22,746 nt of DNA from a virus, in the IMG/VR virus record IMGVR_UViG_3300046520_000307, positions 1-22,746 of that record. One strand, given 5' to 3'. Positions 1 to 7,998 of this stretch are shown piece by piece; position 1 is the first letter of the stretch, and every line of letters starts with the position of its first letter. The position numbers were made by a program, and so were the translations under genes. The notes below the pieces were generated by a model. It was not told the DNA's origin. It worked only from the letters and a program-made list of their open reading frames with translations, and searched no databases.

Positions 1-451
1 GCAGCTTGTCACCCAGTGCCACCAGCTCGGTGGCCACCGCCAGCGCCGACGAGTACCCCGGAGTCACCAACAACCGTGGCTGGGCGTTGAATTGGCTTTT
101 ACCGTTGAGCAATGCCTGCATGCCGGTACGGCTGCCGTCGGCCCAGACGCCGCCGATGATTGCGGACAGTTGCTCGGCTGGGTCCTCCAGCAGCGGTACA
201 CCGACGGCGACAATCACCGCCTTGGCCCGTTTGAAAATGGCCTTGCAGTCCTGGGTGATCGCCGCGTCCGGACCCCAGGCCGCCACTGCTTCGCTTTCGC
301 GGGTGATCAGCAGCAGTTCGTTGGCTGCGGCAGTGGCCGGCGGGCCCACGGTGAAGGTGTTGCACAAACCGATAATCGAGGCGGACGGAGTGGCGATTTT
401 CCGTGCCCCGCTTTCCACCAGGGTCACGGTGACGCCGTGAAAGAAACTCAT
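1..451 (-). CDS. Phage tail sheath protein, P2 gpFI-like (partial, C-terminus beyond window)
   Basis: This is the N-terminal 150 residues of a contractile tail sheath subunit. The sheath polymerises around the tail tube and contracts to drive the tube into the host envelope. The start MSFFHGVTVTLVESG, the early segment SIIGLCNTF and the later NAQPRLLVTPGYS are typical of the P2 gpFI family, which is usually about 390-400 aa, so more than half the gene lies outside the window. The ATG at 451 has a good Shine-Dalgarno (GGAGA, 8 nt upstream). Two terminator-like hairpins lie between it and the preceding fibre-assembly gene, unlike the overlapping junctions elsewhere in the operon. Family assignment is secure; nothing can be said of the C-terminal half. 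Confidence 0.93.
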   Translation of the reverse strand, partial: MSFFHGVTVTLVESGARKIATPSASIIGLCNTFTVGPPATAAANELLLITRESEAVAAWGPDAAITQDCKAIFKRAKAVIVAVGVPLLEDPAEQLSAIIGGVWADGSRTGMQALLNGKSQFNAQPRLLVTPGYSSALAVATELVALGDKL

Positions 452-466
452 AAAGTGATCTCCAGA

Positions 467-494
467 AACGAAAAGACCTCGCAGAGGCGAGGTC
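467..494 (-). terminator. Intrinsic terminator just upstream of tail sheath
   Basis: On the minus strand an 8-bp perfect stem (GACCTCGC / GCGAGGTC) with a 4-nt loop is followed by TTTTCG. It ends about 16 nt before the sheath ribosome binding site. It may act as a partial terminator or as a 5'-end stabiliser for the sheath message. Confidence 0.7.
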
Positions 495-522
495 GTGGGG
501 ATGTGCGCTGAAGTGCTACCGG

Positions 523-554
523 AAAATGAAAACGCCCCATCAGTGTGGGGCGTT
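523..554 (-). terminator. Intrinsic terminator after tail fibre assembly gene
   Basis: On the minus strand an 8-bp perfect stem (AACGCCCC / GGGGCGTT, 8-nt loop) is followed by a T-rich tract (TTTTCATTTT). It starts at the stop codon of the fibre-assembly gene, the classic place for an operon-end terminator. Confidence 0.8.
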
Positions 555-976
555 TAGGGAAGCTGCTCCGCCAGCCACAATGGCGGCGGCGGGCGGTGAT
601 CGATCAGAGGGAACTCGGCCGTCTGTGGCCAGTTGCGCAGCGCCTGACGGTATTGCTGCAATTCACTGTACTGCTCAGGCGTTAACGTATTCGGGGCGCT
701 ACCTTCCTGCTCGTCGCGGTGACGCGAAACAACGCCGTCAGTCGCGGTAAGCTGCTCATCACGCCATGCACGCTCTACCCTGGCGATAGCTTCAGGAGAG
801 CGCGGCGGCGGGGCAACCAACACCGGATAGCCGTCTGAATTAGGCACAATGAATTGGGTTGCTTGCTCATCTAACAAAAACTGATATTCATCCATTGGAA
901 TGGACAGGGCATCGAGCGGAATATCGGTAGAACCATCATAAAATCCGCCAGTCGTTGCCGAGTAAAACCTTTCCAT
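554..976 (-). CDS. Phage tail fibre assembly protein
   Basis: This 140-aa protein is of the tail fibre assembly (chaperone) type. These proteins help trimerise or attach the fibre encoded next door and are usually encoded directly after it, as here. The N-terminus (MERFYSATTGGFYDG) and the residues after about 60 (APPPRSPEAIARVERAWRDE) are typical, followed by an acidic helical segment and a Pro-rich tail (DHRPPPPLWLAEQLP). It begins 3 nt after the fibre stop codon. The first third looks less GC-rich than the rest, like the adjoining end of the fibre gene, which suggests the two were exchanged as a module. The family call rests on sequence style and position. Confidence 0.82.
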   Translation of the reverse strand: MERFYSATTGGFYDGSTDIPLDALSIPMDEYQFLLDEQATQFIVPNSDGYPVLVAPPPRSPEAIARVERAWRDEQLTATDGVVSRHRDEQEGSAPNTLTPEQYSELQQYRQALRNWPQTAEFPLIDHRPPPPLWLAEQLP

Positions 977-979
977 ATC

Positions 980-2539
980 TCAATACCCCATCGCTATGTA
1001 TCTGACTGTCTGCGCCCCAATGGGGTCTGGCGTTTCTGCGGTAAACCGCTCTTTAGAAAGGTTGCGAGTAATCACTGACAGATTTGCCTTATGGCCAAAA
1101 TGCGTGGCAACCACAACTGCGCAGGCATTGGGGAAAACAAGCGGGAACGTGATGTAAGTATCAACCCCGGCACTTGTCCCATCATTGAGGTCATCCGGCA
1201 TCGCAAGCCCTGCCCCCCACTGAATCACCAAACCACTCGACAACTTCTGATAACCGGAGGGGGCAAGCAATGCGGCAAAGTCACTTCCATGTTTTAAAGA
1301 TGCCGAACCATCCAAATAATAGTTGGCCCCTTGTGCGGTCACCATCAGCGAGGCGCCGGGGTTAACGATAACGTTCGGGATGCTTATGGTGGCAATGACC
1401 GACATACTGCCGCCAGCAGGCGGCACTACGGTTAACGGTGCGCCACCGACATTTCGGATATAAATTGTTGATCCAGTCCGCACATCACCACCAATGGGCG
1501 GAAGAGTTAGCGTGATCGGATTTCCGGTGTTTGACAGAACAATGCGACCAAAATCCGTTACCGCCATGTTTGCGTTATCGTTATAAATCGTCATGGCGCC
1601 GATATTACCTAGCGCCCGCTGCACAAACTCAGTGCTCGCCAGCAACTGCGTGTTATTGAAATGCTCCGGCGTGTTCGCCGTGGGATCGATCAATGCCGGC
1701 GCGTTGATCGGCGCAAAGCCTTGGGTGACATTTTGAAACGTCAGGGCCGTGGCACCCACGACAATCACCCCATCGGTGACCAGTTGCCAGCGGGTGTTGG
1801 CCAAGGTCCCGCCCTGCTCCACCGACGTCAGCAGTGCCGATGTCACCTCGGTATCAGTGTCGGCATCCGGCGCCCGCAACCAGACCGCTGCACCCGCTAG
1901 GTAAATGCCATTGTCCTCGGCCACCGTCTGGTTCTTTACCAGCACCCGCGCACCTGCGGGCACCGCCACGCCATCAATTGTCTGAAGGCCGGCCAACGAG
2001 ATGTCCGTCAGGGTCGCCACCAATACCGACTGTTTTTGATCCAACTGGGCTAACGCTTCGCTGATCGCGGTGTCGACGTACTCACGGGTCGCCAGCACCA
2101 CCGCTGGATCGATCTTCAGCACGATGTTCGCCGAGCTGCTGACGATGAAATTCATCCGCACCACTTGGGTCTTGCCGGTGCCTTGGGCCAACAGCGGCTT
2201 GTAGCTCGGCGCGCAGTTGGCCACTGCCACCAGGTCACCGTCGACATCGTACAGACCGATCTCACGAATCCATTCCCCACCCACTTCGGGCGGAATGATC
2301 TGCTCGGTGATCACCACATTGGGATTGGCGGCATCGACGCGGATCTGATTGATCGGGGCACGGCGCCATTCGCGTATCAACTGGGTTTGCAGGCGATCGG
2401 GAATCGGGTCGGTGCCGTTGGCATCACCCAGACCCATCTCGGTAAACATCCAGTCCAGGCCCATGGCGATGGCATTGGCATGTTTGGCTTCGCCGACTGC
2501 GGTGAGAATGGCGAAAAACTGACTGTTCTTATCAATCAT
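980..2539 (-). CDS. Phage tail fibre protein (P2 gpH-like N-terminus, gp53-like C-terminus)
   Basis: This 519-aa tail fibre binds the host surface. The ATG at 2539 was chosen over 17 extra upstream codons because the protein then begins MIDKNSQFFAILTAVGEAK, aligning with P2-type fibre N-termini; it also overlaps the end of gene I by 8 nt. Residues about 1-160 form the baseplate-attachment region (IPPEVGGEWIREIGLYDVDG is diagnostic). About 170-280 is a beta-rich repeat-like region, followed by a shaft. The last about 80 residues (QKLSSGLVIQWGAG ... VRYIAMGY) resemble gp53-like receptor-binding tips. The distal half is visibly lower in GC than the proximal half, suggesting recombinational swapping of the tip. 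Confidence 0.9.
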   Translation of the reverse strand: MIDKNSQFFAILTAVGEAKHANAIAMGLDWMFTEMGLGDANGTDPIPDRLQTQLIREWRRAPINQIRVDAANPNVVITEQIIPPEVGGEWIREIGLYDVDGDLVAVANCAPSYKPLLAQGTGKTQVVRMNFIVSSSANIVLKIDPAVVLATREYVDTAISEALAQLDQKQSVLVATLTDISLAGLQTIDGVAVPAGARVLVKNQTVAEDNGIYLAGAAVWLRAPDADTDTEVTSALLTSVEQGGTLANTRWQLVTDGVIVVGATALTFQNVTQGFAPINAPALIDPTANTPEHFNNTQLLASTEFVQRALGNIGAMTIYNDNANMAVTDFGRIVLSNTGNPITLTLPPIGGDVRTGSTIYIRNVGGAPLTVVPPAGGSMSVIATISIPNVIVNPGASLMVTAQGANYYLDGSASLKHGSDFAALLAPSGYQKLSSGLVIQWGAGLAMPDDLNDGTSAGVDTYITFPLVFPNACAVVVATHFGHKANLSVITRNLSKERFTAETPDPIGAQTVRYIAMGY

Positions 2540-3143
2540 AGGGATAAACGTCCAAAGTATCGGTTTCATCAACGCAGAGTGCCGGACCAAACGTGCCGGT
2601 CACGTCGATGTCTTGCGGGGCTGGCGGGTACACGTCGATCTCTTCACCCTCTTCCACGCACACGGCAATGCCCAGCACCCCTTCGGTTTGCAGACTGAGC
2701 GCCAGGTTGGTCATGTGCCGGCTGACCGGGCGGGCGTCGTCGATCAACCACACCAGTTCCTCGTACAATTCCTCGGTGATGCCCGAGTCATTCAGCCCGA
2801 CCTCGAGGGCGAAGGTGCCGGGCACGCCTTCCGGCACGGTGTTGAACCACTCGACGACATCGATCAGGTAGCCCAAGGGCTCGACCACCCGCCGCAGCGA
2901 CCCGATGGTGCCTTTGCGCGCATGCACGTCGTACGCCGAACGAATCGCCGTGCGCTTGGCCTCCTGGGTCCAGTTGTTGTTCCAGCGGTCCACCGACCAG
3001 GCCGAGGCCAGGTACGGCAACAAGTGTTCGGGGCAGGTGTCGGCGTTGTACAAACTGCGCAGCGGAATCAGCGTGTTTTCGTAGTTGGCTGCTTCCACGG
3101 CCAGTTCCAGCGGCGTGCTGTTGAGCGGTAACTGACGGCTCAT
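2532..3143 (-). CDS. Phage tail protein I (baseplate, P2 gpI family)
   Basis: This 203-aa protein is homologous to P2 gpI (Tail_P2_I family), a baseplate component linking gpJ to the fibre. The N-terminal part (LPYLASAWSVDRWNNNWTQ followed by AKRTAIRSAYDVHARKGT) carries the family signature. The last about 50 residues form an acidic tail with two partly repeated segments ending DVYPPAP and DVYPYD. It is longer than P2 gpI (about 176 aa), mostly because of that tail. It starts 1 nt after the gpJ stop and its end overlaps the fibre start, which suggests translational coupling. Confidence 0.92.
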   Translation of the reverse strand: MSRQLPLNSTPLELAVEAANYENTLIPLRSLYNADTCPEHLLPYLASAWSVDRWNNNWTQEAKRTAIRSAYDVHARKGTIGSLRRVVEPLGYLIDVVEWFNTVPEGVPGTFALEVGLNDSGITEELYEELVWLIDDARPVSRHMTNLALSLQTEGVLGIAVCVEEGEEIDVYPPAPQDIDVTGTFGPALCVDETDTLDVYPYD

Positions 3144-3144
3144 G

Positions 3145-4023
3145 TCAGGCCCCCAGCGTCACGCTGTAACCGGTGCAATACGCCGCCTCGGCCTTGCTCG
3201 GTTTGATGTCGGTCCAGCCCAGCAGCTCAACCCGGGCGATGCCGGGAATGTGCAGTTGCGCATCGACGCCCGAACGCGCCACTTCCAGTCCCAGACGCCG
3301 ACGCGGGTTGATCCACTCACTCAGGCGTTTCTGGCTTTCGGCCAGGTAGGCTTCGTTCTCCGGACCGGGGGCCTGCGGGTACAGCACCGCTTCAATGTGG
3401 TAGTCGATGACCACGGCGCTCTGCACCGTGAGGCGGTCGGCCACCGGCCGCACGTCCTCGTCATTCAGATGCAGGCGGACCTCCTCCAGCAGCTCGGGCG
3501 AAGCCGCGCCGCTGCCTTCCAGACTGAGCACAGTGCACACCACCACGGCCGGTGACGGACTCTCTGCCGTGGCATCGGCCACCAAACCCGAGGCGTTGCG
3601 CGCATGCAGGATGTAGCTGTTACGCGGCCCCGCCGTGGTCAGTCCCTCATACGACATCTGCACCCGCTCGCGCAGGGCGTCGTCTTCCTCGAGCACCTGC
3701 GGTGTTGGCGGTACCGTGCTCGGATCTCCAGCCTGAATCACCAGACGTTGCAGGTTGACGTTCGCGGCCAGGTGATCGAGGTCGGCACGCACAGAATGGG
3801 CTAACAGCAAGGCCTTGCCCGCATCATTGACCCGGGCCCGGTTCTGCACGGCACCGTACGCGGCCTGCTCGATAAGTTTGAGCACCGGGTCACTTTCCAG
3901 CTCCGCGCTCCAGTTGTCGCCCATGCTCAGGCGAAAGGCCTCGAGCCTTTCCTGATAGACCGTTTCAAAGTCGAGGTCTTCCAGCACTTGCGGTGGCGGC
4001 AATGCCGCCAGTTCCATGGTCAT
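3145..4023 (-). CDS. Baseplate assembly protein J (P2 gpJ family)
   Basis: This 292-aa protein belongs to the Baseplate_J family and forms the wedges at the edge of the baseplate. The N-terminus (LPPPQVLEDLDFETVYQERL) and the central segment GLTTAGPRNSYILHARNAS followed by VADATAESPSPAVV match P2 gpJ, which is about 302 aa. The ATG at 4023 overlaps the stop of the gp25/W-type gene (ATGA) and has GGAGG 7 nt upstream. The order V, W, J, I, fibre is the P2 order, which supports all five calls. Confidence 0.94.
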   Translation of the reverse strand: MTMELAALPPPQVLEDLDFETVYQERLEAFRLSMGDNWSAELESDPVLKLIEQAAYGAVQNRARVNDAGKALLLAHSVRADLDHLAANVNLQRLVIQAGDPSTVPPTPQVLEEDDALRERVQMSYEGLTTAGPRNSYILHARNASGLVADATAESPSPAVVVCTVLSLEGSGAASPELLEEVRLHLNDEDVRPVADRLTVQSAVVIDYHIEAVLYPQAPGPENEAYLAESQKRLSEWINPRRRLGLEVARSGVDAQLHIPGIARVELLGWTDIKPSKAEAAYCTGYSVTLGA

Positions 4024-4355
4024 GCGGACACCTCCAAAGTCACGTCGCTGCCCAGGTACTGCCCGGTCAGCTCAAAGGTGATACGCCCGTCGAGGATCGC
4101 CACGGCGCGCACCCTCCCCAGTTTCAGACGGGGTTCCCATCGCCCGAGGGTGCTGGCCACTTCCGCCTGCACCGCACTCTTCCAGCCGTCATTCACCGGC
4201 AGATCGACAAAGCGCCGCAGCTTGCTGCCGTACTCCGGGCGCATGCGCCGGCTGCCCAAGGGCGTCGACAGGATGTCCTCGATGGACTGACGCAGGTGAT
4301 CGAGGCCGGAAATAAGCTGCCCGGTGCGGCGGTCCAGTCCGATCATCCCGATCAT
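4020..4355 (-). CDS. Baseplate wedge protein W / gp25-like
   Basis: This 111-aa baseplate protein is of the P2 gpW / T4 gp25 family, which joins wedge and central hub. The family core is visible: LRQSIEDILSTPLGSRRMRP followed by EYGSKL, and a C-terminal beta region ending TGQYLGSDVTLEVSA. The ATG at 4355 was chosen because GAGGG lies about 9 nt upstream and the resulting length matches P2 gpW (115 aa). A longer reading frame to 4421 runs into the coding region of the preceding gene and adds no family-like sequence. Confidence 0.92.
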   Translation of the reverse strand: MIGMIGLDRRTGQLISGLDHLRQSIEDILSTPLGSRRMRPEYGSKLRRFVDLPVNDGWKSAVQAEVASTLGRWEPRLKLGRVRAVAILDGRITFELTGQYLGSDVTLEVSA

Positions 4356-4359
4356 TGGA

Positions 4360-4581
4360 TCAACCCTCGACCGCGACAAAATCCTTACGACCGCGCAAAT
4401 ACTCGAGCGCGACCGTGTCATCCGACGCCACCGCGACCTGCCCTTTTTCCACTTTCAAGGTGCGCCCCGCCTCCAGCAGAACCAGCACCCGCGAGGTAAA
4501 CAGCGTGTCGCGAAAAAGGCTCAGCGTGGTCGGCGCGGGTGCCTCACTGGCCGCTGATACGCCCTTAGTTTTACTCGTCAT
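4360..4581 (-). CDS. Small conserved phage protein of unknown function (V-W interval)
   Basis: This 73-aa protein has a Ser/Ala/Pro-rich, probably flexible N-terminal third and then a compact predicted alpha/beta part (SRVLVLLEAGRTLKVEKGQV, ending YLRGRKDFVAVEG). Small proteins of this shape often sit between the spike gene V and gene W in Pseudomonas myovirus-type prophages; their role is not known to me. The ATG at 4581 has GGAG 9 nt upstream. A strong terminator hairpin lies immediately before that ribosome binding site. It ends 4 nt before the W start, so it is co-translated with the baseplate genes. Confidence 0.75.
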   Translation of the reverse strand: MTSKTKGVSAASEAPAPTTLSLFRDTLFTSRVLVLLEAGRTLKVEKGQVAVASDDTVALEYLRGRKDFVAVEG

Positions 4582-4599
4582 GCTTTTTCTCCAGACATG

Positions 4600-4621
4600 A
4601 AAAAGCCCGCACGCGGCGGGC
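4600..4621 (-). terminator. Intrinsic terminator between two small genes in the V-W interval
   Basis: On the minus strand a 6-bp all-GC stem (GCCCGC / GCGGGC, 5-nt loop) is followed by TTTTT. It lies after the 100-aa ORF and before the 73-aa gene, in the middle of an otherwise continuous baseplate operon. Confidence 0.78.
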
Positions 4622-4641
4622 TGTATTGATAGAGGTGAATC

Positions 4642-4944
4642 TCAACAAGAGGCAGAGCGAATGGCTTCAACCAGCTCGGTCGCCAACTCGGTCGAATTGC
4701 CAGAACCGGACAGATAAACGTTCACGACCGACGCCACAGGCTTCACTCGTCGCTCATAGTCGCCACTGCTCAACACCCTGCCCAACGCGCGAGCAATAAC
4801 CTTCGGTGACGTGGGACCAGCCAGAATTTTCTCCCAGGCCGTCTGCATTCGTGCGGCATCGTACTTCCGGTCAATTTGACCCTCGATCAGCTGAACGATC
4901 CCGCACTCTGACAATTCTCCAACAGCTTCGCTCTTCTCGGTCAT
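4642..4944 (-). CDS. Hypothetical protein inserted between gpV and the V-W small gene
   Basis: This is a 100-aa predicted soluble, mostly helical protein. I do not recognise a family. It begins MTEKSEAVGELSECGIVQ, has a central basic segment (SPKVIARALGRVLSSGDYE) and ends ELVEAIRSASC. The ATG at 4944 is preceded by a GAGAAA stretch; an in-frame TTG at 4956 overlapping the gpV stop is a less likely start. The gene lies just after gpV and ends before a strong terminator, so it looks like a small independent insertion (moron-like) in the baseplate operon. Codon use is only slightly less GC-rich than the neighbours. Confidence 0.65.
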   Translation of the reverse strand: MTEKSEAVGELSECGIVQLIEGQIDRKYDAARMQTAWEKILAGPTSPKVIARALGRVLSSGDYERRVKPVASVVNVYLSGSGNSTELATELVEAIRSASC

Positions 4945-4952
4945 GACTTTTC

Positions 4953-5513
4953 TCAATGTTGATGGTTTGGGGTATTGCCGCCAGCATCAATAATCATCCC
5001 CCCACTATTAATATCGCCGGACACGTTGAGTGGGCCGTCGATACTCACCTCACCCGCCAGCGCAATTTTGATCGCGGCCACGCGGACCTGATCCGGTGTC
5101 ACCTCGAACAGCGACCCGCCGACCGTGATGGTCGCGCTGCTGCCGTCGGGTAACGCGATGCTGTAGCTGCCGGCTTCCCAGTCGTAAACCAGCGAGCCGC
5201 CATCGTCGAAGTACCAGGCCTCGACGTGGTCGCGGTTGTCCGGTGGCGCCCCGGCGTTGCCATACAACCCCGGGATAAAGGTGCCCAAGGCCGGGTTGCC
5301 ACTGGGGCTAAACAGCACGCCTTGTTCATTCAGGCTGGGGACGCGCCAATGACGGGCCTTGCCGGCCGCCAGGCTGTGCCAACGCACCCAGGCACTGGTC
5401 CACTTACCGGATTTAACCCGCACCCGCGCGGCCGGCAGGTCCACACCCACCACCAGGCAGGGCATCAACATCGCCGCAATCATCCGGTCGTGTTCAGCGC
5501 TGGCGTATCCCAT
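4953..5513 (-). CDS. Baseplate assembly / spike protein V (P2 gpV family)
   Basis: This 186-aa protein is homologous to P2 gpV, the membrane-piercing central spike at the tip of the tail tube. An N-terminal OB-fold-like half contains VVGVDLPAARVRVKSGKW and SAWVRWHSLAAG, then GVLFSPSGNPALGTFIPGLY. The C-terminal half is short beta repeats (ALAGEVSIDGPLNVSGDI) ending in His-rich NTPNHQH, the sort of metal-binding apex seen in these spikes. The ATG at 5513 has GGAGG 7 nt upstream and gives a length near P2 gpV (211 aa). It overlaps the preceding gene by 34 nt. Confidence 0.92.
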   Translation of the reverse strand: MGYASAEHDRMIAAMLMPCLVVGVDLPAARVRVKSGKWTSAWVRWHSLAAGKARHWRVPSLNEQGVLFSPSGNPALGTFIPGLYGNAGAPPDNRDHVEAWYFDDGGSLVYDWEAGSYSIALPDGSSATITVGGSLFEVTPDQVRVAAIKIALAGEVSIDGPLNVSGDINSGGMIIDAGGNTPNHQH

Positions 5514-6049
5514 GCCAGATCCTCCGGTTGAAAGTAGTGATCCTCGTTGCCGGTACCGGTACTGCCGTCGACATTCAAGTACAGCGTGCCGGGCGGTTCG
5601 TTGGGCCATAGCCACTCGACTTCGCCGAGGTAGATCTGCTGGGTCCACTCCACCGTCCACACGGTGTAGCCATCCAACTCCGGCTTGGTCCAGTCCTGAC
5701 GCGAAGCCACGAACTGCGCCTGTTCGACGTTATCCAATCCCCAGGTCTGCGCCCTGAGCAGGATCGCGATCTGTGTAGCCAGCTGCGCGCCCAGTTGCTG
5801 ATGCCGCGCCAGTTCGGGCCCGACGATGGCCCGCGCTTCAAAACGCAGCACCAGCACCGTTTCGCCGGTGCCAATGTCTGTCCCGGGTTCAAATTCAACC
5901 GGTTCCAGAAACACGGCGGGCAGCGGCAGTCCGACCCTGCCATCAATTTCTGGACAGGTCGCCACAAAATTCAGCTGCGGCAACGCCTGTCGAATGTGCT
6001 CTTCGATCGCCGCGTACAGGACATCGAGCGTCAGTGATTGATCAGACAC
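5480..6049 (-). CDS. Conserved phage tail-region protein (function unassigned)
   Basis: This 189-aa protein lies between the gpZ-like and gpV genes. Residues about 1-150 look like a compact alpha/beta domain (LPLPAVFLEPVEFEPG, VLRFEARAIVGPELA), followed by a Gly/Thr/Asn-rich tail. The position, after the head-tail connectors and before the spike, is that of tail-completion or terminator proteins. That role is inferred from order only. The start is GTG at 6049 with AAGGA 8 nt upstream, overlapping the gpZ-like stop by 8 nt. Its 3' end overlaps gpV by 34 nt in another frame, so both proteins are encoded there. Confidence 0.82.
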   Translation of the reverse strand: MSDQSLTLDVLYAAIEEHIRQALPQLNFVATCPEIDGRVGLPLPAVFLEPVEFEPGTDIGTGETVLVLRFEARAIVGPELARHQQLGAQLATQIAILLRAQTWGLDNVEQAQFVASRQDWTKPELDGYTVWTVEWTQQIYLGEVEWLWPNEPPGTLYLNVDGSTGTGNEDHYFQPEDLAWDTPALNTTG

Positions 6050-6674
6050 GAGTCGTTCCTTTCAGGTATTTGTGCAGTTCAAAGTTCAGCTCCTGCTTGA
6101 GCACGACCAGCAGACGCTCGTCGGCTTTTTGCGCCCAGGCATTGAACGGCCCTTCGACGTCTTCGAGCGAGACCTTGGCCTTGGCCAGTGGAAAGCGATC
6201 ATCGTTTTCCGCGATCCAGCCCGAACTCGTGCCTCCAGCCGCGGACGCGCCGCCGGGATAGTCATCCGGATTGAAATGTTTGCTGGCTGTACGGATCCAG
6301 ATGTCCGCCTTGTTGCCATACACTTTTTTGTAGAAGGCGCCTTGATACCGCCGCCCCGCCACCGAGACACCGGCCTTGCCCTGCCTGGGCTTCCCTACCC
6401 GGCTGGCGTCCATCGCGTTGACACCGAACCAGAGCTTTCCTGAGTCGGCATTACCTTTGATGGGGTAACTGCGCAGACGCTGACGCACCGCCCGCAATGC
6501 GATGCGCTCCTGCCGGCTGGCATCCCTGGCAATATGCGTGGCCAGCCAGCCCAAGGTCTTGTTGATCGCTCGGCGCTGAGCGGCGGCAACCGCCTTGGGC
6601 ACCACTCTGGCCAAGTCGTTAAACGCCTGCATGTCCTTGGCCGAGAGCTGCAAGGTGATTGGCACGGCGCTCAT
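6042..6674 (-). CDS. Minor tail protein Z-like (lambda gpZ family, tail connection)
   Basis: This 210-aa basic protein resembles lambda gpZ (Minor_tail_Z, 192 aa), which acts at the head-proximal end of the tail during head-tail joining. Diagnostic features are the N-terminal helix region (VVPKAVAAAQRRAINKTLGW), a basic stretch about residues 50-70, and the later segment VAGRRYQGAFYKKVYGNKAD. The ATG at 6674 overlaps the stop of the preceding connector gene (ATGA) and has GAGG 8 nt upstream. Confidence 0.88.
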   Translation of the reverse strand: MSAVPITLQLSAKDMQAFNDLARVVPKAVAAAQRRAINKTLGWLATHIARDASRQERIALRAVRQRLRSYPIKGNADSGKLWFGVNAMDASRVGKPRQGKAGVSVAGRRYQGAFYKKVYGNKADIWIRTASKHFNPDDYPGGASAAGGTSSGWIAENDDRFPLAKAKVSLEDVEGPFNAWAQKADERLLVVLKQELNFELHKYLKGTTRV

Positions 6675-6985
6675 GGATTTAACCTCAGGATCAACGCCAC
6701 CATGCCATCACCACCCGGTTCAATGCCGATCAAGGTGTATTCGCCCCCGCCATCCAAGGCGGGTAGCTCGATCTGCACCGTTTGCGCTTTTTCAACGCCT
6801 GCCGCATCAGCCACACGGACCTCAAAGCAAGGTTCACGCAGCCCCGTTTTCGTTCGCCCAATTTTTGGCTGTAACCAGGGCGCCGAGAACATGCCCAGCA
6901 CCCGCCGACCTTCGATGTAGCCGACGTCGGCCAAAGTGTCGAACACCACGCTGTCGATCTGCGCGACCAGGTCTCGAAAGGCCAT
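6671..6985 (-). CDS. Head-tail joining protein, lambda gpFII-like
   Basis: This 104-aa protein lies directly after the major capsid gene, where lambda carries FII. It has a helical N-terminus (MAFRDLVAQIDSVVFDTLAD) and a beta-rich remainder (LREPCFEVRVADAAG, ALDGGGEYTLIGIEPGGDG) that fits the Phage_attach fold, which joins the completed head to the tail. The length is close to gpFII (117 aa). The ATG at 6985 starts 2 nt after the capsid stop. A 14-codon upstream extension would overlap the capsid gene and is less likely. The assignment depends partly on gene order. Confidence 0.78.
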   Translation of the reverse strand: MAFRDLVAQIDSVVFDTLADVGYIEGRRVLGMFSAPWLQPKIGRTKTGLREPCFEVRVADAAGVEKAQTVQIELPALDGGGEYTLIGIEPGGDGMVALILRLNP

Positions 6986-6987
6986 GC

Positions 6988-7983
6988 TCAGAGCGTCAGC
7001 AGGATCTGCGCCCTTGGCCGCGTGCACAGGTGCAACGGGTTGGATTGGGCTTCACCGGCCATGCCCTTGTTGAACGGCAGGGGCTCCAGCTTGCTGTAAT
7101 ACGGCAGGCCTTGGGTGTTGGCCGTTTCCATGTAGTCCGCCGGAGCAAAGCAGGAGATGTACAACTCCGGTACGCCTTCCGGAATCAACAGCGCTTGATC
7201 GTCATGGATGAATGCCACCCCAGCGATGCGTCCGCGGTAACGCTCCCAAACAATGCCACCCAGTTCGAAACTTTCCCGTGCATCCCCCCGCAGCTCTGCA
7301 GCCTGCTGCGTGTTTTTGTAGGTCTCTTCAACCGATTTGTGCGTCACCAGCTTGTTCCAGAAATTCTTGCCGCAGAACGCCCGTGACCCCGAACTGGTGA
7401 CATTGCCCAGTTCATCTTCCTGCATGTCCAGCGCTTCGGCGCACTTGACCCGGATCTTCGTCGCCGAATCGTCCAGTCCCATGGACAAGACTTGTTGCTC
7501 CACACCGAACGTCTGATAGATGTTCAGCAGGACCGTCGAGCCATCCGCATCGAGGATCAGGCCGTTCAGTGCGCCCATGCGTTGAAACTCATGGGTGGCA
7601 TCGAGCTGACGCTTGGCTTTGCTCAGGCGCGTATTGACCACGCCCTGTACGGCCTGCAATTCGGTCGTCGTACCAAAGGCGCGAATGCCCTGGATCTCGT
7701 CAGCCTTGATGGTGAAACGCTGCGGCAGGTGCACGGTGTTAAACGGAATCATCTGACGCTTGCTGCCACCCACGACCAGACCCGAGGTACCACGCTCACC
7801 CGCCGGCACCAGGGCCAGGGTGTTGCCGTCCTTTTCGATTTGTACGGTCAGGGTGCTGATGCCTTCCTCGCGAAACAGGCCCAGGCTGCTGATGCGACCC
7901 GGCAAGTATTCCTGCTCATTGATTGCCGCGGTGAGCGAAGACACGGAAAAAACATCGTCGGTAAAAATGCCAATGTCGGCCAT
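6988..7983 (-). CDS. Major capsid protein, lambda gpE family
   Basis: This 331-aa HK97-fold major capsid protein (Phage_cap_E) builds the icosahedral head. Visible features are the N-terminus MADIGIFTDDVFSVSSLTAA, the central VPAGERGTSGLVVGGSKRQM, and the C-terminal ELYISCFAPADYMETANTQG with PYYSKLEP, all typical of gpE relatives (lambda gpE is about 341 aa). The ATG at 7983 has a strong ribosome binding site (GGAGAG, 8 nt upstream). A terminator-type hairpin sits just upstream, so this gene is translated from its own strong leader rather than coupled to gpD. Confidence 0.95.
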   Translation of the reverse strand: MADIGIFTDDVFSVSSLTAAINEQEYLPGRISSLGLFREEGISTLTVQIEKDGNTLALVPAGERGTSGLVVGGSKRQMIPFNTVHLPQRFTIKADEIQGIRAFGTTTELQAVQGVVNTRLSKAKRQLDATHEFQRMGALNGLILDADGSTVLLNIYQTFGVEQQVLSMGLDDSATKIRVKCAEALDMQEDELGNVTSSGSRAFCGKNFWNKLVTHKSVEETYKNTQQAAELRGDARESFELGGIVWERYRGRIAGVAFIHDDQALLIPEGVPELYISCFAPADYMETANTQGLPYYSKLEPLPFNKGMAGEAQSNPLHLCTRPRAQILLTL

Positions 7984-7998
7984 GAAGTGACTCTCCAG

